In this document: piece after piece, positions 28,490-37,535 of the stretch
Layout: each line of letters starts with the position of its first letter
Position numbering within the stretch: position 1 is the stretch's first letter
From: Rouxiella sp. WC2420
GTDB taxonomy: Bacteria > Pseudomonadota > Gammaproteobacteria > Enterobacterales > Enterobacteriaceae
Assembly (NCBI RefSeq): GCF_041200025.1
Contig: NZ_CP165628.1
Location: 4,836,001 to 4,900,000, forward strand
DNA length: 64,000 bases
Reading direction: 5' to 3'
Notes under the pieces: generated by a model
The model's input: only the letters and a program-made list of their open reading frames with translations
The model's database searches: none
Told to the model about the DNA's origin: nothing
Program-made: the position numbers and the translations under genes

Positions 28490-29055
28490 AACCGGTTTTC
28501 TCCATCAGCGATGTTCGCTGTTAGTTTTACAACCACGGGGCGGGTAAACAGACGGACTTTGGCGCCCTGATAAGACGTTTCTGCCTGAAGGGTAAACCCA
28601 TTCTTCTCGGCCAGGCGAATAGACGGCCCGTTTTCTGGATTAATGATGCAGCAAACCTGAAGCGGAATATGGGTGTCGGCCCAGTCCAGTACCGCCATAG
28701 CGGCTTCGCTGGCATAACCCTTGCCGTGAAACTTGGGACTTAGCACCCATCCCATTTCGGCTTTGTTATCCATCGAAGGCTGCATTTCTCGCTGAAAGTC
28801 TGCAAAACCGATTTCGCCAACAAATTGGCCCGAATCTTTATGGATAATCACCCAATAGCCAAATCCCATTAGCTGCCAGTGCCCAACATAGCGCAGAAGC
28901 CGGGTCCAGCTCGCCTCGCGACTTGAAGGCACCCCGCCAATAAAGCGTACCATTTCCGGGTCTGCCCACAGGTCGGCAATAGTATTAAAGTCATCAATGA
29001 CATGACCGCGCAGGATTAATCTTGAGGTTTCAATTTGCGGAGCGGATTTTGGCAT
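28483..29055 (-). CDS. GNAT family N-acetyltransferase, RimJ/RimL type
   Basis: A 190-residue acetyltransferase with the start ETSRLILRGHVIDDF, a central GEIGFADF strand and the acetyl-CoA loop LSPKFHGKGYASEAAMAVLD. The C-terminus NPENGPSIRLAEKNGF is typical of RimJ/RimL-type enzymes that modify protein N-termini or small amines. It overlaps the downstream GST gene. The acceptor substrate is unknown. Confidence 0.87.
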   Translation of the reverse strand: MPKSAPQIETSRLILRGHVIDDFNTIADLWADPEMVRFIGGVPSSREASWTRLLRYVGHWQLMGFGYWVIIHKDSGQFVGEIGFADFQREMQPSMDNKAEMGWVLSPKFHGKGYASEAAMAVLDWADTHIPLQVCCIINPENGPSIRLAEKNGFTLQAETSYQGAKVRLFTRPVVVKLTANIADGENRLC

Positions 29056-29134
29056 TTGAGTTATAACCCTTCTTTATCAGACTGAAATAACCTATCACTG
29101 AAAAGGGTGTAATGGGACAGCAAGAAAACAATAT

Positions 29135-30019
29135 TTAGAATTTGCGCAACGAATTCTGGCGCAGTGAGGAAGGGGCAATACCACGCAATGACTTATAACG
29201 ATTACTGAAATGACTCGGGGAACTGAATCCGCAGTCCAGCGCGATGGTCGTAATATCTAACTGGGTATTACGCAACAAACTTTCGGCGCGGATCAACCGG
29301 GCATTCATTACATACTGATGCGGTGCAACGCCCATTGATTGTTTAAACATGCGAGCAAAATGATATTCGCTAAGGCCTGCGATATCAGCCAGTTCTGACA
29401 GTTGCAACGATGAGCCAAGATGGCCGTGAATATACTCTTTGACGCGATTTAGCACCGAAGGTGACAGGCCTCCGCGCACGGTTGGCAGCGCCCACTGCAG
29501 ATGGGTATAACTGCGGGCAAGATGGGTAACCAGCAGATTGGTGGCGGTGCTCAGCATCAGCTGATTGCTGTTTTCCTGCCACTGACAACTCAATAAAAAG
29601 TGTCGATAAAGCTGGGTTATTTGCTGATCTTCGCTGAAAACATGCTCGTCTACGAGAATATTCGCCGGGCTGCGATCCCAGGTTTGTTCAATCACATTAC
29701 GCAAATGATCATCAGTGAAATACATATGTACAAACGATAGATCACCGCGCACGTCCCAACTCGAAACGTTATGTTTCGGCATCAGACAAAACCGATCCGG
29801 GCCGCCGCCATTTTGCCAGCCAGAGCGCGTTTTGTGATAGCACTCATAGCCGTCCGCAATGTATAAACTCAGCGTGTGGTGATCAGGATCTTCCTGAGTA
29901 ACGCAGTCATTTTTATTCGACCAGGCAGCCAACTGTATGCCAGACCCTAAATGCACGGTGTCGTGCAAGGTGGCATGATGCTTGGTCAGCGTTTCGAACG
30001 ACTGATAGCGGCGTGGCAT
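29135..30019 (-). CDS. AraC-family transcriptional regulator
   Basis: A 294-residue regulator: an N-terminal cupin-like sensing domain, then two helix-turn-helix motifs in the last 100 residues (LQLSELADIAGLSEYHFARM and the segment ITTIALDCGFSSPSHFSNRYK). It is divergent from the EamA transporter gene 186 bases away, which is its most likely target. The ligand is unknown. Confidence 0.88.
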   Translation of the reverse strand: MPRRYQSFETLTKHHATLHDTVHLGSGIQLAAWSNKNDCVTQEDPDHHTLSLYIADGYECYHKTRSGWQNGGGPDRFCLMPKHNVSSWDVRGDLSFVHMYFTDDHLRNVIEQTWDRSPANILVDEHVFSEDQQITQLYRHFLLSCQWQENSNQLMLSTATNLLVTHLARSYTHLQWALPTVRGGLSPSVLNRVKEYIHGHLGSSLQLSELADIAGLSEYHFARMFKQSMGVAPHQYVMNARLIRAESLLRNTQLDITTIALDCGFSSPSHFSNRYKSLRGIAPSSLRQNSLRKF

Positions 30020-30205
30020 AGTCTGACTCCCTGGTGAATGAATAGCGTTAGTTTACTGTTTTGGCAGGGTCGAGCGCGAGCATTGACAGCCTTTTTAGAA
30101 AATAAACCGCAAGAATATGCAACTGACCGCAATCACAGAAAGGCAACTGTCATTGCCTGAAAGGATAATCAACGAAAATTATTTCTCTTCAGGCCGGATA
30201 ACTCT

Positions 30206-31114
30206 ATGAATGCGCTGCTGTATATTTCCGTAATATTGATTTGGGGCACCACCTGGTTTGCCATCTATCTTCAACAAGGTGTCGTGCCGGTCACCGTTTC
30301 TATTTTTTACCGTTTTTTAATGGCCGCAGCGGTATTAATGATTTTTCTGCTGGTCACGCGTCGTTTACGTAAAATTGCGATTAAAGATCATCTTTTTTGT
30401 GTCGCACAGGGGTGCTGTGTTTTTGCCTTTAATTTTTACTGTTTTTATCACGCGGCAGCCTATATAAGCAGTGGCCTGGAATCAGTTATTTTCTCAATGG
30501 CGGTATTGTTTAATGCCTTCAATGGCATGCTTTTCTTCCGCCAAAAAATGTCACCCGCGCTGATCCCGGCCACTATTTTGGGGTTGGTCGGCATTGTGAT
30601 GTTGTTCTGGCATGACCTTAGCGCGGCGCACATTGCCCCGGAGCTGCTTAAAGGCATTGGCCTCAGCATGCTCGGCACATACGGGTTTTCTCTGGGCAAT
30701 ATGATCAGTACCAGACACAAAAAACATGGGTTGGATATGCTCAGTACCAATGCTTACGCCATGAGTTACGGCGCCGCAATAATGTTACTGCTAAGTCTGG
30801 CTCAGGGAGATTCTTTTGCCGTTCACTTGACCGCAAGCTACACCGGATCGCTGGTCTATCTGGCGGTATTTGGTTCTGTAGTCGCATTTGGTTTTTATTT
30901 TACACTCGTGGCCCGCATCGGAGCCAGTCAGGCGGCCTACAGTACGCTGCTGTTCCCGCTGGTTGCCTTGACTGTATCCACTTTCTATGAAGGTTATCAA
31001 TGGCATACCAATGCGGTTATTGGTCTGGCGTTGATTCTGCTGGGTAATCTGGTGATGTTCTACCGCCCGCGCTGGCTAAGTGAAAGAATGAAAACCAGGC
31101 CCGCGTTAAGCTAG
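30206..31114 (+). CDS. EamA/DMT family transporter
   Basis: A 302-residue inner-membrane protein with ten helices in two EamA repeats. The first helix carries the family signature WGTTWFAIYLQQG. Members export amino acids, metabolites or drugs. The stop codon lies three bases from the convergent LysR gene's stop. Control by the divergent AraC gene is likely from position only. Confidence 0.86.
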   Translation: MNALLYISVILIWGTTWFAIYLQQGVVPVTVSIFYRFLMAAAVLMIFLLVTRRLRKIAIKDHLFCVAQGCCVFAFNFYCFYHAAAYISSGLESVIFSMAVLFNAFNGMLFFRQKMSPALIPATILGLVGIVMLFWHDLSAAHIAPELLKGIGLSMLGTYGFSLGNMISTRHKKHGLDMLSTNAYAMSYGAAIMLLLSLAQGDSFAVHLTASYTGSLVYLAVFGSVVAFGFYFTLVARIGASQAAYSTLLFPLVALTVSTFYEGYQWHTNAVIGLALILLGNLVMFYRPRWLSERMKTRPALS

Positions 31115-31117
31115 CCA

Positions 31118-32083
31118 TCATTGCCCACCGGCTTCGCTTTGCCAGTCGAAGCCGGAAAAAATCTCACTGATAATCTGCTTCATTTTCAACACCGCCGGAT
31201 CGCGCAACGCATCGCGTCGCCAGCCAAGATTAACCGAATAGGCAGGCATAGACACTGGCGGAAAGAGTAATTTCAAGGGGTGGAACGCCGCTAGTGTTCT
31301 GGCTGCATGCAGAGGGATTGTTGCCAGCGCGTCACTGCCCAGCAGTAAATACGGCAATGCTGCAAAATGGGTGGTCGAAGCCCTGATAGAACGCTTTAAA
31401 CCCTGTGGAATCAACACTTCATCTACCATACCGATAAAGCCACCCGATGAGATCAGCAAATGCTGGCGGCGCAAAAAAGCCTGTAGACTCAGATGATTAG
31501 TGTTATCGATTTCTCCGGCCATCAGCGGTTGGCGAGAGTCGATTAAACAGGCATAGCGACCTTCCCCCAGAGTTTCACTGCCCACCGCCGCCGAGGTAAA
31601 TCCCCCTGAGGCAATGGCTAAATCTACCTCTCGATTCATCAGCATCTCACCGACGATACGACTGTGCGTTTGGCGAAACACAATGCGCAAGCCGGGCATT
31701 TCCTGCTCCAGGCGGTCAATTAACTGCCTGCCCAACGCCAGTTCGAAATCGTCTGAAAGGCCTAGAGACAGGGAACGTCCGGCATAACCGGCACGCACGC
31801 CCGATACCAGTTGCAGACTTTGCCGGCACTTATCGAGCGCCTCACTGACCAGCGGTTTTAGCTCATTGGCGCGCAGCGTCGGGGCTAATCCACGTCCGGT
31901 ACGGACAAACAGATGGTCGTCATACAGACGGCGTAATCGTCCGAGCGCGGCGCTCACCGCTGACTGGGTCAGTCCGAGACGCACAGCTGCACGGCTGGCA
32001 CTGCCCTCTTCATGCAAAGCTTCGAGCACTTTCAGCAGATTGAGATCGATAGCCTCGATATTAATTTTATCAATATCAGTCAT
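31118..32083 (-). CDS. LysR-family regulator next to a nitrilase
   Basis: A 321-residue LysR protein: winged helix-turn-helix (DLNLLKVLEALHEEGSASRA, then LGLTQSAVSAALGRLR) of the NodD/LeuO-like subgroup and a C-terminal substrate-binding domain. The start at 32083 (MTDIDKINIE) was chosen because the upstream ATG at 32134 has its GAGG box directly against it and would overlap the nitrilase promoter. It is divergent from the nitrilase gene by 74 bases and probably regulates it. Confidence 0.85.
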   Translation of the reverse strand: MTDIDKINIEAIDLNLLKVLEALHEEGSASRAAVRLGLTQSAVSAALGRLRRLYDDHLFVRTGRGLAPTLRANELKPLVSEALDKCRQSLQLVSGVRAGYAGRSLSLGLSDDFELALGRQLIDRLEQEMPGLRIVFRQTHSRIVGEMLMNREVDLAIASGGFTSAAVGSETLGEGRYACLIDSRQPLMAGEIDNTNHLSLQAFLRRQHLLISSGGFIGMVDEVLIPQGLKRSIRASTTHFAALPYLLLGSDALATIPLHAARTLAAFHPLKLLFPPVSMPAYSVNLGWRRDALRDPAVLKMKQIISEIFSGFDWQSEAGGQ

Positions 32084-32157
32084 AAATGAATCGGCATAGA
32101 TTAATGTCAGGAATTGAGCAGAATAGAAATTCATCCTCTTCGAGTCGAGATAATTTT

Positions 32158-33084
32158 ATGCCTGCTTCAATTATTGCTGCCCTGCAAATTGGTTCCTCTC
32201 CGGCAGGAAAAGCCGCGACGCTGCAAGAAATTCTGTCTTATGAACAACAAATTATCAATTCTGGTGCCAGTCTGGTGGTGATGCCCGAAGCCCTGCTCGG
32301 AGGTTATCCGAAAGGTGAAATCTTTGGTACTCGACTGGGTTATCGCCTTCCGGAAGGCCGTGAGGATTTTACACGCTATTTTCATAATGCCGTTGACGTG
32401 CCCGGTGCAGAAACAGAGGCGCTGGCAGAATTATCTACTCGAACGCAAGCCAGCCTGGTGATTGGCGTGATTGAACGCAGCGGCTCAACACTCTACTGCT
32501 CTTCGTTATTTATTGAACCCGGTAAAGGCGTGGTCGCCAAACATCGCAAACTGATGCCAACAGGAACTGAAAGACTGATTTGGGGCCAGGGCGACGGATC
32601 TACTTTGCCGGTTGTTGACGCCAAGGTGGGCCGCCTCGGCAGCGCTATTTGCTGGGAAAATCATATGCCGCTGCTGCGCATGGCGATGTACGGCAAAGGC
32701 GTTGAGGTGTGGTGTGCGCCGACAGTAGATGAGCGTGATATTTGGCAATGCTCGATGCGCCATATCGCGCACGAAGGGCGAATGTTTGTCGTCGGCGCCT
32801 GCCAGTTTCAGTCCTCGCCGGCTCAGCTTGGCATCAAGGTTAAACACTGGGACGACCAACGCCCGTTGATCAACGGTGGCTCGGTGATTGTCGGCCCGCT
32901 GGGCGATGTGCTGGCGGGTCCATTAAAAGGCGAAGCAGGGCTACTGACTGCCGAGATCAACACCGATGATTTGGTTGGCGCGCGCTACGATTTCGACCCG
33001 GTTGGTCACTATTCTCGCCCCGATATTTTCAGTCTTGAGGTTGATCAACGAGCAAAAAAGAACCTGCGCTATATTGAGGATTAA
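32158..33084 (+). CDS. Nitrilase
   Basis: Hydrolyses organic nitriles to carboxylic acid and ammonia. The 308-residue protein has the complete triad: Glu44 ([10 protein letters not shown]), Lys131 ([13 protein letters not shown]) and Cys165 in the nitrilase-specific motif AICWENHMP, which separates true nitrilases from amidases of the same superfamily. The start at 32158 ([10 protein letters not shown]) is the family start. It is probably controlled by the divergent LysR gene. Natural substrates could be plant-derived aliphatic or aryl-aceto nitriles; this is inference. Confidence 0.9.
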   Translation: MPASIIAALQIGSSPAGKAATLQEILSYEQQIINSGASLVVMPEALLGGYPKGEIFGTRLGYRLPEGREDFTRYFHNAVDVPGAETEALAELSTRTQASLVIGVIERSGSTLYCSSLFIEPGKGVVAKHRKLMPTGTERLIWGQGDGSTLPVVDAKVGRLGSAICWENHMPLLRMAMYGKGVEVWCAPTVDERDIWQCSMRHIAHEGRMFVVGACQFQSSPAQLGIKVKHWDDQRPLINGGSVIVGPLGDVLAGPLKGEAGLLTAEINTDDLVGARYDFDPVGHYSRPDIFSLEVDQRAKKNLRYIED

Positions 33085-33122
33085 AAAAGATATCCCCAGA
33101 GAGAGTATCTACAGACTGGCGG

Positions 33123-33869
33123 CTAGATTATACCGCCGTTAACTTTGATCGTCTGTCCATTGACCCATGCGCCATCGGGGCCAGCCAGGAAGGCCACGCT
33201 GGCGGCAATGTCCTGCGGCTGACCGAGGTGCTCGAGCGGCGCAAGTTTGGCGATATGCTCCACCAGCTGCGGTGATTTTCCGTCCAGAAACAGTTCAGTT
33301 GCCGTCGGTCCGGGAGCTATCACATTAACGGTAATTTCCCGGCCACGAAGCTCTTTGGTCAACACTTTGCTCATCGCCTCTACTGCTGCTTTGGTCGCGG
33401 CATAGACGCCATACGTCGGCTGGTACAAACCGACTACGCTGGAAGAAAAGTTAATGACTCGACCGCCGTGGCGCAGGCGTTTTGCCGCTTCTCGCAGGGT
33501 ATTAAAGGTGCCTTTCAGATTAATGTCGATCAGCCGGTCGAAAGCCGAATCATCAAAGTCGGCAATCGAGGAAAGTGACATGATCCCGGCGTTGTTGACT
33601 AACACATCAATGCCGCCAAAGGCCTGCTCGGCGCTGTCGAACATTTTACGCACCGCGGCAGCATCGCTGACATCCGCCTGCGCGCTGATCGCCTTTCCGC
33701 CTGCCCAAACAATTTTCTGCACCAAAGCTTCAGCCTCGGCCGCACCGCGAGCGTAATTAACAATCACGTTAAAACCGTCGGCGGCCAGACGTTGCGCTAT
33801 CGCTGCGCCGATACCGCGTGATGCGCCGGTTATTAACGCGACTTTATTTTCTGCGTGTTGAATGGTCAT
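33123..33869 (-). CDS. Short-chain dehydrogenase/reductase (classical SDR)
   Basis: A 248-residue NAD(P)-dependent oxidoreductase with cofactor loop TGASRGIG, NNAG motif, catalytic Ser (NFSSSVVG) and YAATK (catalytic Tyr and Lys). Arg after the TGAS loop and NYARG near the second strand suggest NADPH preference. It is divergent from a LysR gene by 139 bases. The substrate is unknown. Confidence 0.87.
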   Translation of the reverse strand: MTIQHAENKVALITGASRGIGAAIAQRLAADGFNVIVNYARGAAEAEALVQKIVWAGGKAISAQADVSDAAAVRKMFDSAEQAFGGIDVLVNNAGIMSLSSIADFDDSAFDRLIDINLKGTFNTLREAAKRLRHGGRVINFSSSVVGLYQPTYGVYAATKAAVEAMSKVLTKELRGREITVNVIAPGPTATELFLDGKSPQLVEHIAKLAPLEHLGQPQDIAASVAFLAGPDGAWVNGQTIKVNGGII

Positions 33870-33946
33870 AATGTTTTTCCTCTAGCCGCTATTGGATAAA
33901 GCCAGGCTTGCTGGCCGGTGAACAAATCATGCACTATGAACTACGG

Positions 33947-33967
33947 CGAATAATCCCCCAATATTCG
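33947..33967. promoter_or_regulatory. Candidate LysR operator between SDR and LysR genes
   Basis: CGAATA and TATTCG are 9 bases apart and enclose ATA-N9-TAT, which contains a T-N11-A core. The position between the divergent SDR and LysR genes fits a shared operator. Confidence 0.45.
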
Positions 33968-34008
33968 TTTTCACTATCCGAAAATAATGAACAATAAAGG
34001 CCATACTG

Positions 34009-34911
34009 ATGGATAAACTCGACAGCATGCGGCTGTTCACCCGAGTCGTTGAGTTGCGAAGCTTTACTCAGGCGGCAGAGGGTTTGGATTTAAAGCGATC
34101 GACAGTGACCGATGCGATTAAACAGTTGGAAACTCGCCTGAAGGTCCGCTTGCTGCAACGAACGACCCGCCACGTAAGCCCAACCCTGGATGGCGAAGCC
34201 TATTACCAGCGTTGCCTGCGTATTCTGGCCGATGTCGAAGACGCTGAAATGGCCTTTGCCGATGCTAAACCCAAGGGACTGCTGCGTATTGATGTCAATC
34301 CCGCACTGGCCCGTCATTTTGTTTTCCCTGGGCTGACAGATTTTTTAGCGCTGTATCCAGATATTGAAATGGAAGTCAGTGAGGGCGACAGGCTGGTAGA
34401 TTTGGTACGCGAAGGCATCGACTGCGTGATCCGGGTGGGTGAGCCAAAAGACAGTGATATGGTAGCCCGATCGCTTGGCCGTTTTCAGGAAGTGACCTGT
34501 GCCAGTCCGCAATATCTTGAAAAATTTGGTTTTCCGCAGGACTTGGCATCGTTGCAGCAACATAAAATGGTGGGTTTCCGTTCAAGCGCCTCAGGCAATA
34601 TTCTGCCGTTGAGCTTTTATATCGAAGGAAAAGAAAAAGTTATCAGCCTGCCGACCAGTATTTCCGTTAGTGGTTCTGAAAGTTTGAAAGAAGCGGCGCG
34701 GCGAGGATTAGGCATTATTCAGGTTCCACACTACGGCGTGGCGGCCGATCTGGCACAAGGTCTTTTAGTGCATATTTTGCCGCAATACCCCGCAGGTTCG
34801 CTGCAAGTTTCAGTGCTGTATCCGCAGAATCGCCAACTTTCTCCACGCGTGCGCGTATTCATCGACTGGATGATTAAAGAGTTTGCCAGGCTTAATACTT
34901 ATCCCGCCTAA
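34009..34911 (+). CDS. LysR-family regulator
   Basis: A 300-residue LysR protein of the subgroup that controls neighbouring SDR or oxidoreductase genes: MDKLDSMRLFTRVVELRSFT start, helix-turn-helix around LDLKRSTVTDAIKQLE, then the effector domain with the tract LVREGIDCVIRVGE. It is divergent from the SDR gene, its likely target. Confidence 0.88.
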   Translation: MDKLDSMRLFTRVVELRSFTQAAEGLDLKRSTVTDAIKQLETRLKVRLLQRTTRHVSPTLDGEAYYQRCLRILADVEDAEMAFADAKPKGLLRIDVNPALARHFVFPGLTDFLALYPDIEMEVSEGDRLVDLVREGIDCVIRVGEPKDSDMVARSLGRFQEVTCASPQYLEKFGFPQDLASLQQHKMVGFRSSASGNILPLSFYIEGKEKVISLPTSISVSGSESLKEAARRGLGIIQVPHYGVAADLAQGLLVHILPQYPAGSLQVSVLYPQNRQLSPRVRVFIDWMIKEFARLNTYPA

Positions 34912-35110
34912 AGCCTGCTCTGTTTTGAAGCAGGTTGCTCCTGGTTGAACGCGTTGACTGGCGCCCTTTCTTTTAAAACACTTTATATTCATAGAGTTAA
35001 ACGTACTCTTTTGTTTGGCATCACAATTGCTTAATTCTCCGCATGGCTAATTCATTAGATATCAATTCATTATCGACATGAAACCCACTGCCCCATGCTG
35101 GAGATCAACC

Positions 35111-36829
35111 ATGACATTGAACGTTGCTGCGATACAGTTCGAACCTACGATGTTTCGCCAGGAAGAGAACATCGCGGCTCTGCTGAGACTTTGCGAGCAG
35201 GCCGCCGAACAAGGCGCGAAACTGCTGGTGATGCCTGAGATGGCGGTCAGCGGTTATTGCTGGCAAAGTCGCGAAGAAGTCGCTCCCTATGTAGACACCA
35301 TTCCTGGTGCGACGACGCGGCGCTTTGCCGAGCTGGCGGCGCGTCACCAGTGTTATTTGGTGCTTGGCATGCCCGAGGTCGATGCCACCACTCATCTCTA
35401 TTACAACTCGGCGGTGCTGATTGGGCCTGAAGGGGTAATAGGCACCCACCGCAAAACGCATCCGTATATTTCAGAGCCGAAATGGGCAGCCAATGGCGAT
35501 AAAGGACATGCGGTATTCGACACGCCGGTCGGCCGAATCGCAATGCTGATTTGCATGGATATTCACTTTGTTGAAACTGCTCGTTTGGCCGGAGTGCAGA
35601 ATGCCGAAATTATCTGCCATATCAGCAACTGGCTGGCAGAGCGAACTCCCGCGCCTTACTGGATCAATCGCGCATGGGAAAATGACTGTTATCTCGTTGA
35701 AAGCAACCGCTGGGGGCTGGAGCGAGGCGTGCAGTTTAGCGGCGGTAGCTGCATCATTAATCCTGACGGCAGCGTGCAGTCCAGCATAGACAGTGGCAAT
35801 GGTGTGGTGAGAGGCGAAATTCTGCTACAGCGAGGAGAAAAAGCCTCGCGCGTGACTCAGCGACGTCCAGAAACCTATCTGGAACTGATGAACGACAGCT
35901 TTACCTGGAATCCGCTGGACTTCTTCGGTCTCTATCAGCGCTCGCCATTGCCTGTAGGAAAACAGTCAACCGTGTCGGTTGGCCAGTTTCAACCGCTGAA
36001 TGACGTGCAGAGTAATCTTCTTGAAATCAGACGATTAGCGACTGCTGCGCGACAAAATGGCAGCGAACTGATGGTATTTCCCGAGCTGTCACTGACCGGC
36101 GCATTCCAGCATGCCGATCAGGCTTTGCATTTAGATGGCGCGGAATTAGCGGCAGTGACAAAGCTGGCAATCACTCTGCAAATGACGTTGGTAATCGGGA
36201 TAATCGAGGCGGCCAAAGGCAAACTTTACAACACGGCCGTTGCCATTGGCCCTGCTGGTTTGCTTGGCAGCTATCGAAAGATCCATTTAAATCAACAGGA
36301 AAGGACATGGGCGACAGCCGGGGATCATTGGGTCACTGTCGATCTTCCCTGTGGCAGAATGGGATTATTGATCGGCGAGGATCTTGCCTTCCCCGAATCT
36401 GGCCGCATTCTGGCCTTGCGCGGCTGCGACATTATCGCTTGCCCGGCGGCGCTTGCAGGCCCGACGCCGGGAGCGCACGCGGGCAGCATCAGCCCGCAAA
36501 ACTACCCGATCCCAACCGGGCCTGACGCCTACCATTGGCTATTGCCGCGCGTTCGTGCCGGCGAAAACAACTGTTATCTGGCTTACGCCAATGTCTATGA
36601 AGAAGGTAAATATCAGGGGCTAAGCGGGATATTTGGCCCAGACACCTTTGCCTTTCCTCGCCACGAAAGTCTGCTGGTGGAGTCACAGGGTGATATTTCT
36701 TTAACTGTCGATACCTGTAATCTCGATACGCCTTATCCAACCAACGTGGTGCGACGCAAAGACCTGGTATTAATGCGCCAGACTCACGGTTATTTGCCCC
36801 TGATTACCAGCTTGGCGAGCACGCAATAA
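35111..36829 (+). CDS. Two-domain carbon-nitrogen hydrolase with an inactive second domain
   Basis: A 572-residue protein made of two nitrilase-superfamily domains in tandem (about residues 1-265 and 285-560). Domain 1 keeps the triad Glu43 (VMPEM), Lys115 (THRKTH) and Cys148 (LICMDIHF). Domain 2 keeps Glu325 (VFPEL) and Lys390 (YRKIHL), but the cysteine position is Gly422 (LLIGEDLAFPE), so it should be catalytically dead. The start at 35111 follows GGAG; the frame opens 11 codons earlier. Most relatives are single-domain amidases. The real substrate is unknown; amide hydrolysis is inferred for domain 1. Confidence 0.85.
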   Translation: MTLNVAAIQFEPTMFRQEENIAALLRLCEQAAEQGAKLLVMPEMAVSGYCWQSREEVAPYVDTIPGATTRRFAELAARHQCYLVLGMPEVDATTHLYYNSAVLIGPEGVIGTHRKTHPYISEPKWAANGDKGHAVFDTPVGRIAMLICMDIHFVETARLAGVQNAEIICHISNWLAERTPAPYWINRAWENDCYLVESNRWGLERGVQFSGGSCIINPDGSVQSSIDSGNGVVRGEILLQRGEKASRVTQRRPETYLELMNDSFTWNPLDFFGLYQRSPLPVGKQSTVSVGQFQPLNDVQSNLLEIRRLATAARQNGSELMVFPELSLTGAFQHADQALHLDGAELAAVTKLAITLQMTLVIGIIEAAKGKLYNTAVAIGPAGLLGSYRKIHLNQQERTWATAGDHWVTVDLPCGRMGLLIGEDLAFPESGRILALRGCDIIACPAALAGPTPGAHAGSISPQNYPIPTGPDAYHWLLPRVRAGENNCYLAYANVYEEGKYQGLSGIFGPDTFAFPRHESLLVESQGDISLTVDTCNLDTPYPTNVVRRKDLVLMRQTHGYLPLITSLASTQ

Positions 36830-36898
36830 ACGAAAATAGGTTCACGATAAATTGGCAGATTCAGCCAGATTGCTTAATCTTTCTTTATAGAGTTATTT

Positions 36899-37480
36899 AT
36901 GCGCAAGCTGACCTTATTTCAAGACGCGATATCTCGCGGCACGATGCTTTTTATAGGCAGTTTTTTACGAGAGAAAAAAGGAATGGCATCAACCTCTTCA
37001 TCTATTTATCTACATATTGGCAGTGAAGAAACGCAGGTTCTTATTGATGGTGACCTACAACTGCTTACGTTGGGTTCACAGCTGACTTCGCTGGGATATT
37101 TTCGCCATCAGCCGCCAACGCCAGATGAAATGGAAAACGCGATTATGATGGTGGAAGATGAGGTGTATCGTCTGCGCCATGACATATTACCGGGTGCGAC
37201 ATTATACAGTGAAGACAATAATATCCGTGCCATTGCACGCCTTTCAGGCGTGGCTGAAAATGAGCAGATGACCCTTTCCCTCGATGCAGTAGAACGAACC
37301 TTTGACCGTCTGGCATTGGTCATTAACGGTCGGCCAGCCAGCTTTGAAGGCATTCCCGATGGCAACGATTTTGCTGCTACGCTGCTGATTCTCAGAGAGT
37401 TTATGCATCATTTGCAGTTTAGTGAGATTGTCATAAAAGGGGCTAAGTTTGAAATTCAGGGCCAACATTCAACTAACTGA
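36899..37480 (+). CDS. Unknown protein downstream of the two-domain hydrolase
   Basis: Not recognised. The 193-residue product is acidic in the middle (DEMENAIMMVEDEVYR) and has no signal peptide; residues 13-23 are mildly hydrophobic but too short for a membrane helix. The segment IYLHIGSEETQVLIDG looks like the start of a compact domain. The start is uncertain: ATG at 36899 or at 36983 (MASTSSSIYLH), where an AAGGA box touches the ATG. It lies 69 bases after the hydrolase gene on the same strand, so co-transcription is possible. Confidence 0.6.
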   Translation: MRKLTLFQDAISRGTMLFIGSFLREKKGMASTSSSIYLHIGSEETQVLIDGDLQLLTLGSQLTSLGYFRHQPPTPDEMENAIMMVEDEVYRLRHDILPGATLYSEDNNIRAIARLSGVAENEQMTLSLDAVERTFDRLALVINGRPASFEGIPDGNDFAATLLILREFMHHLQFSEIVIKGAKFEIQGQHSTN

Positions 37481-37535
37481 AAGCCGCCCCATTTTCACCA
37501 GCAGAGAGAAATTTTTGATTCTTGGAAATCAGAGG

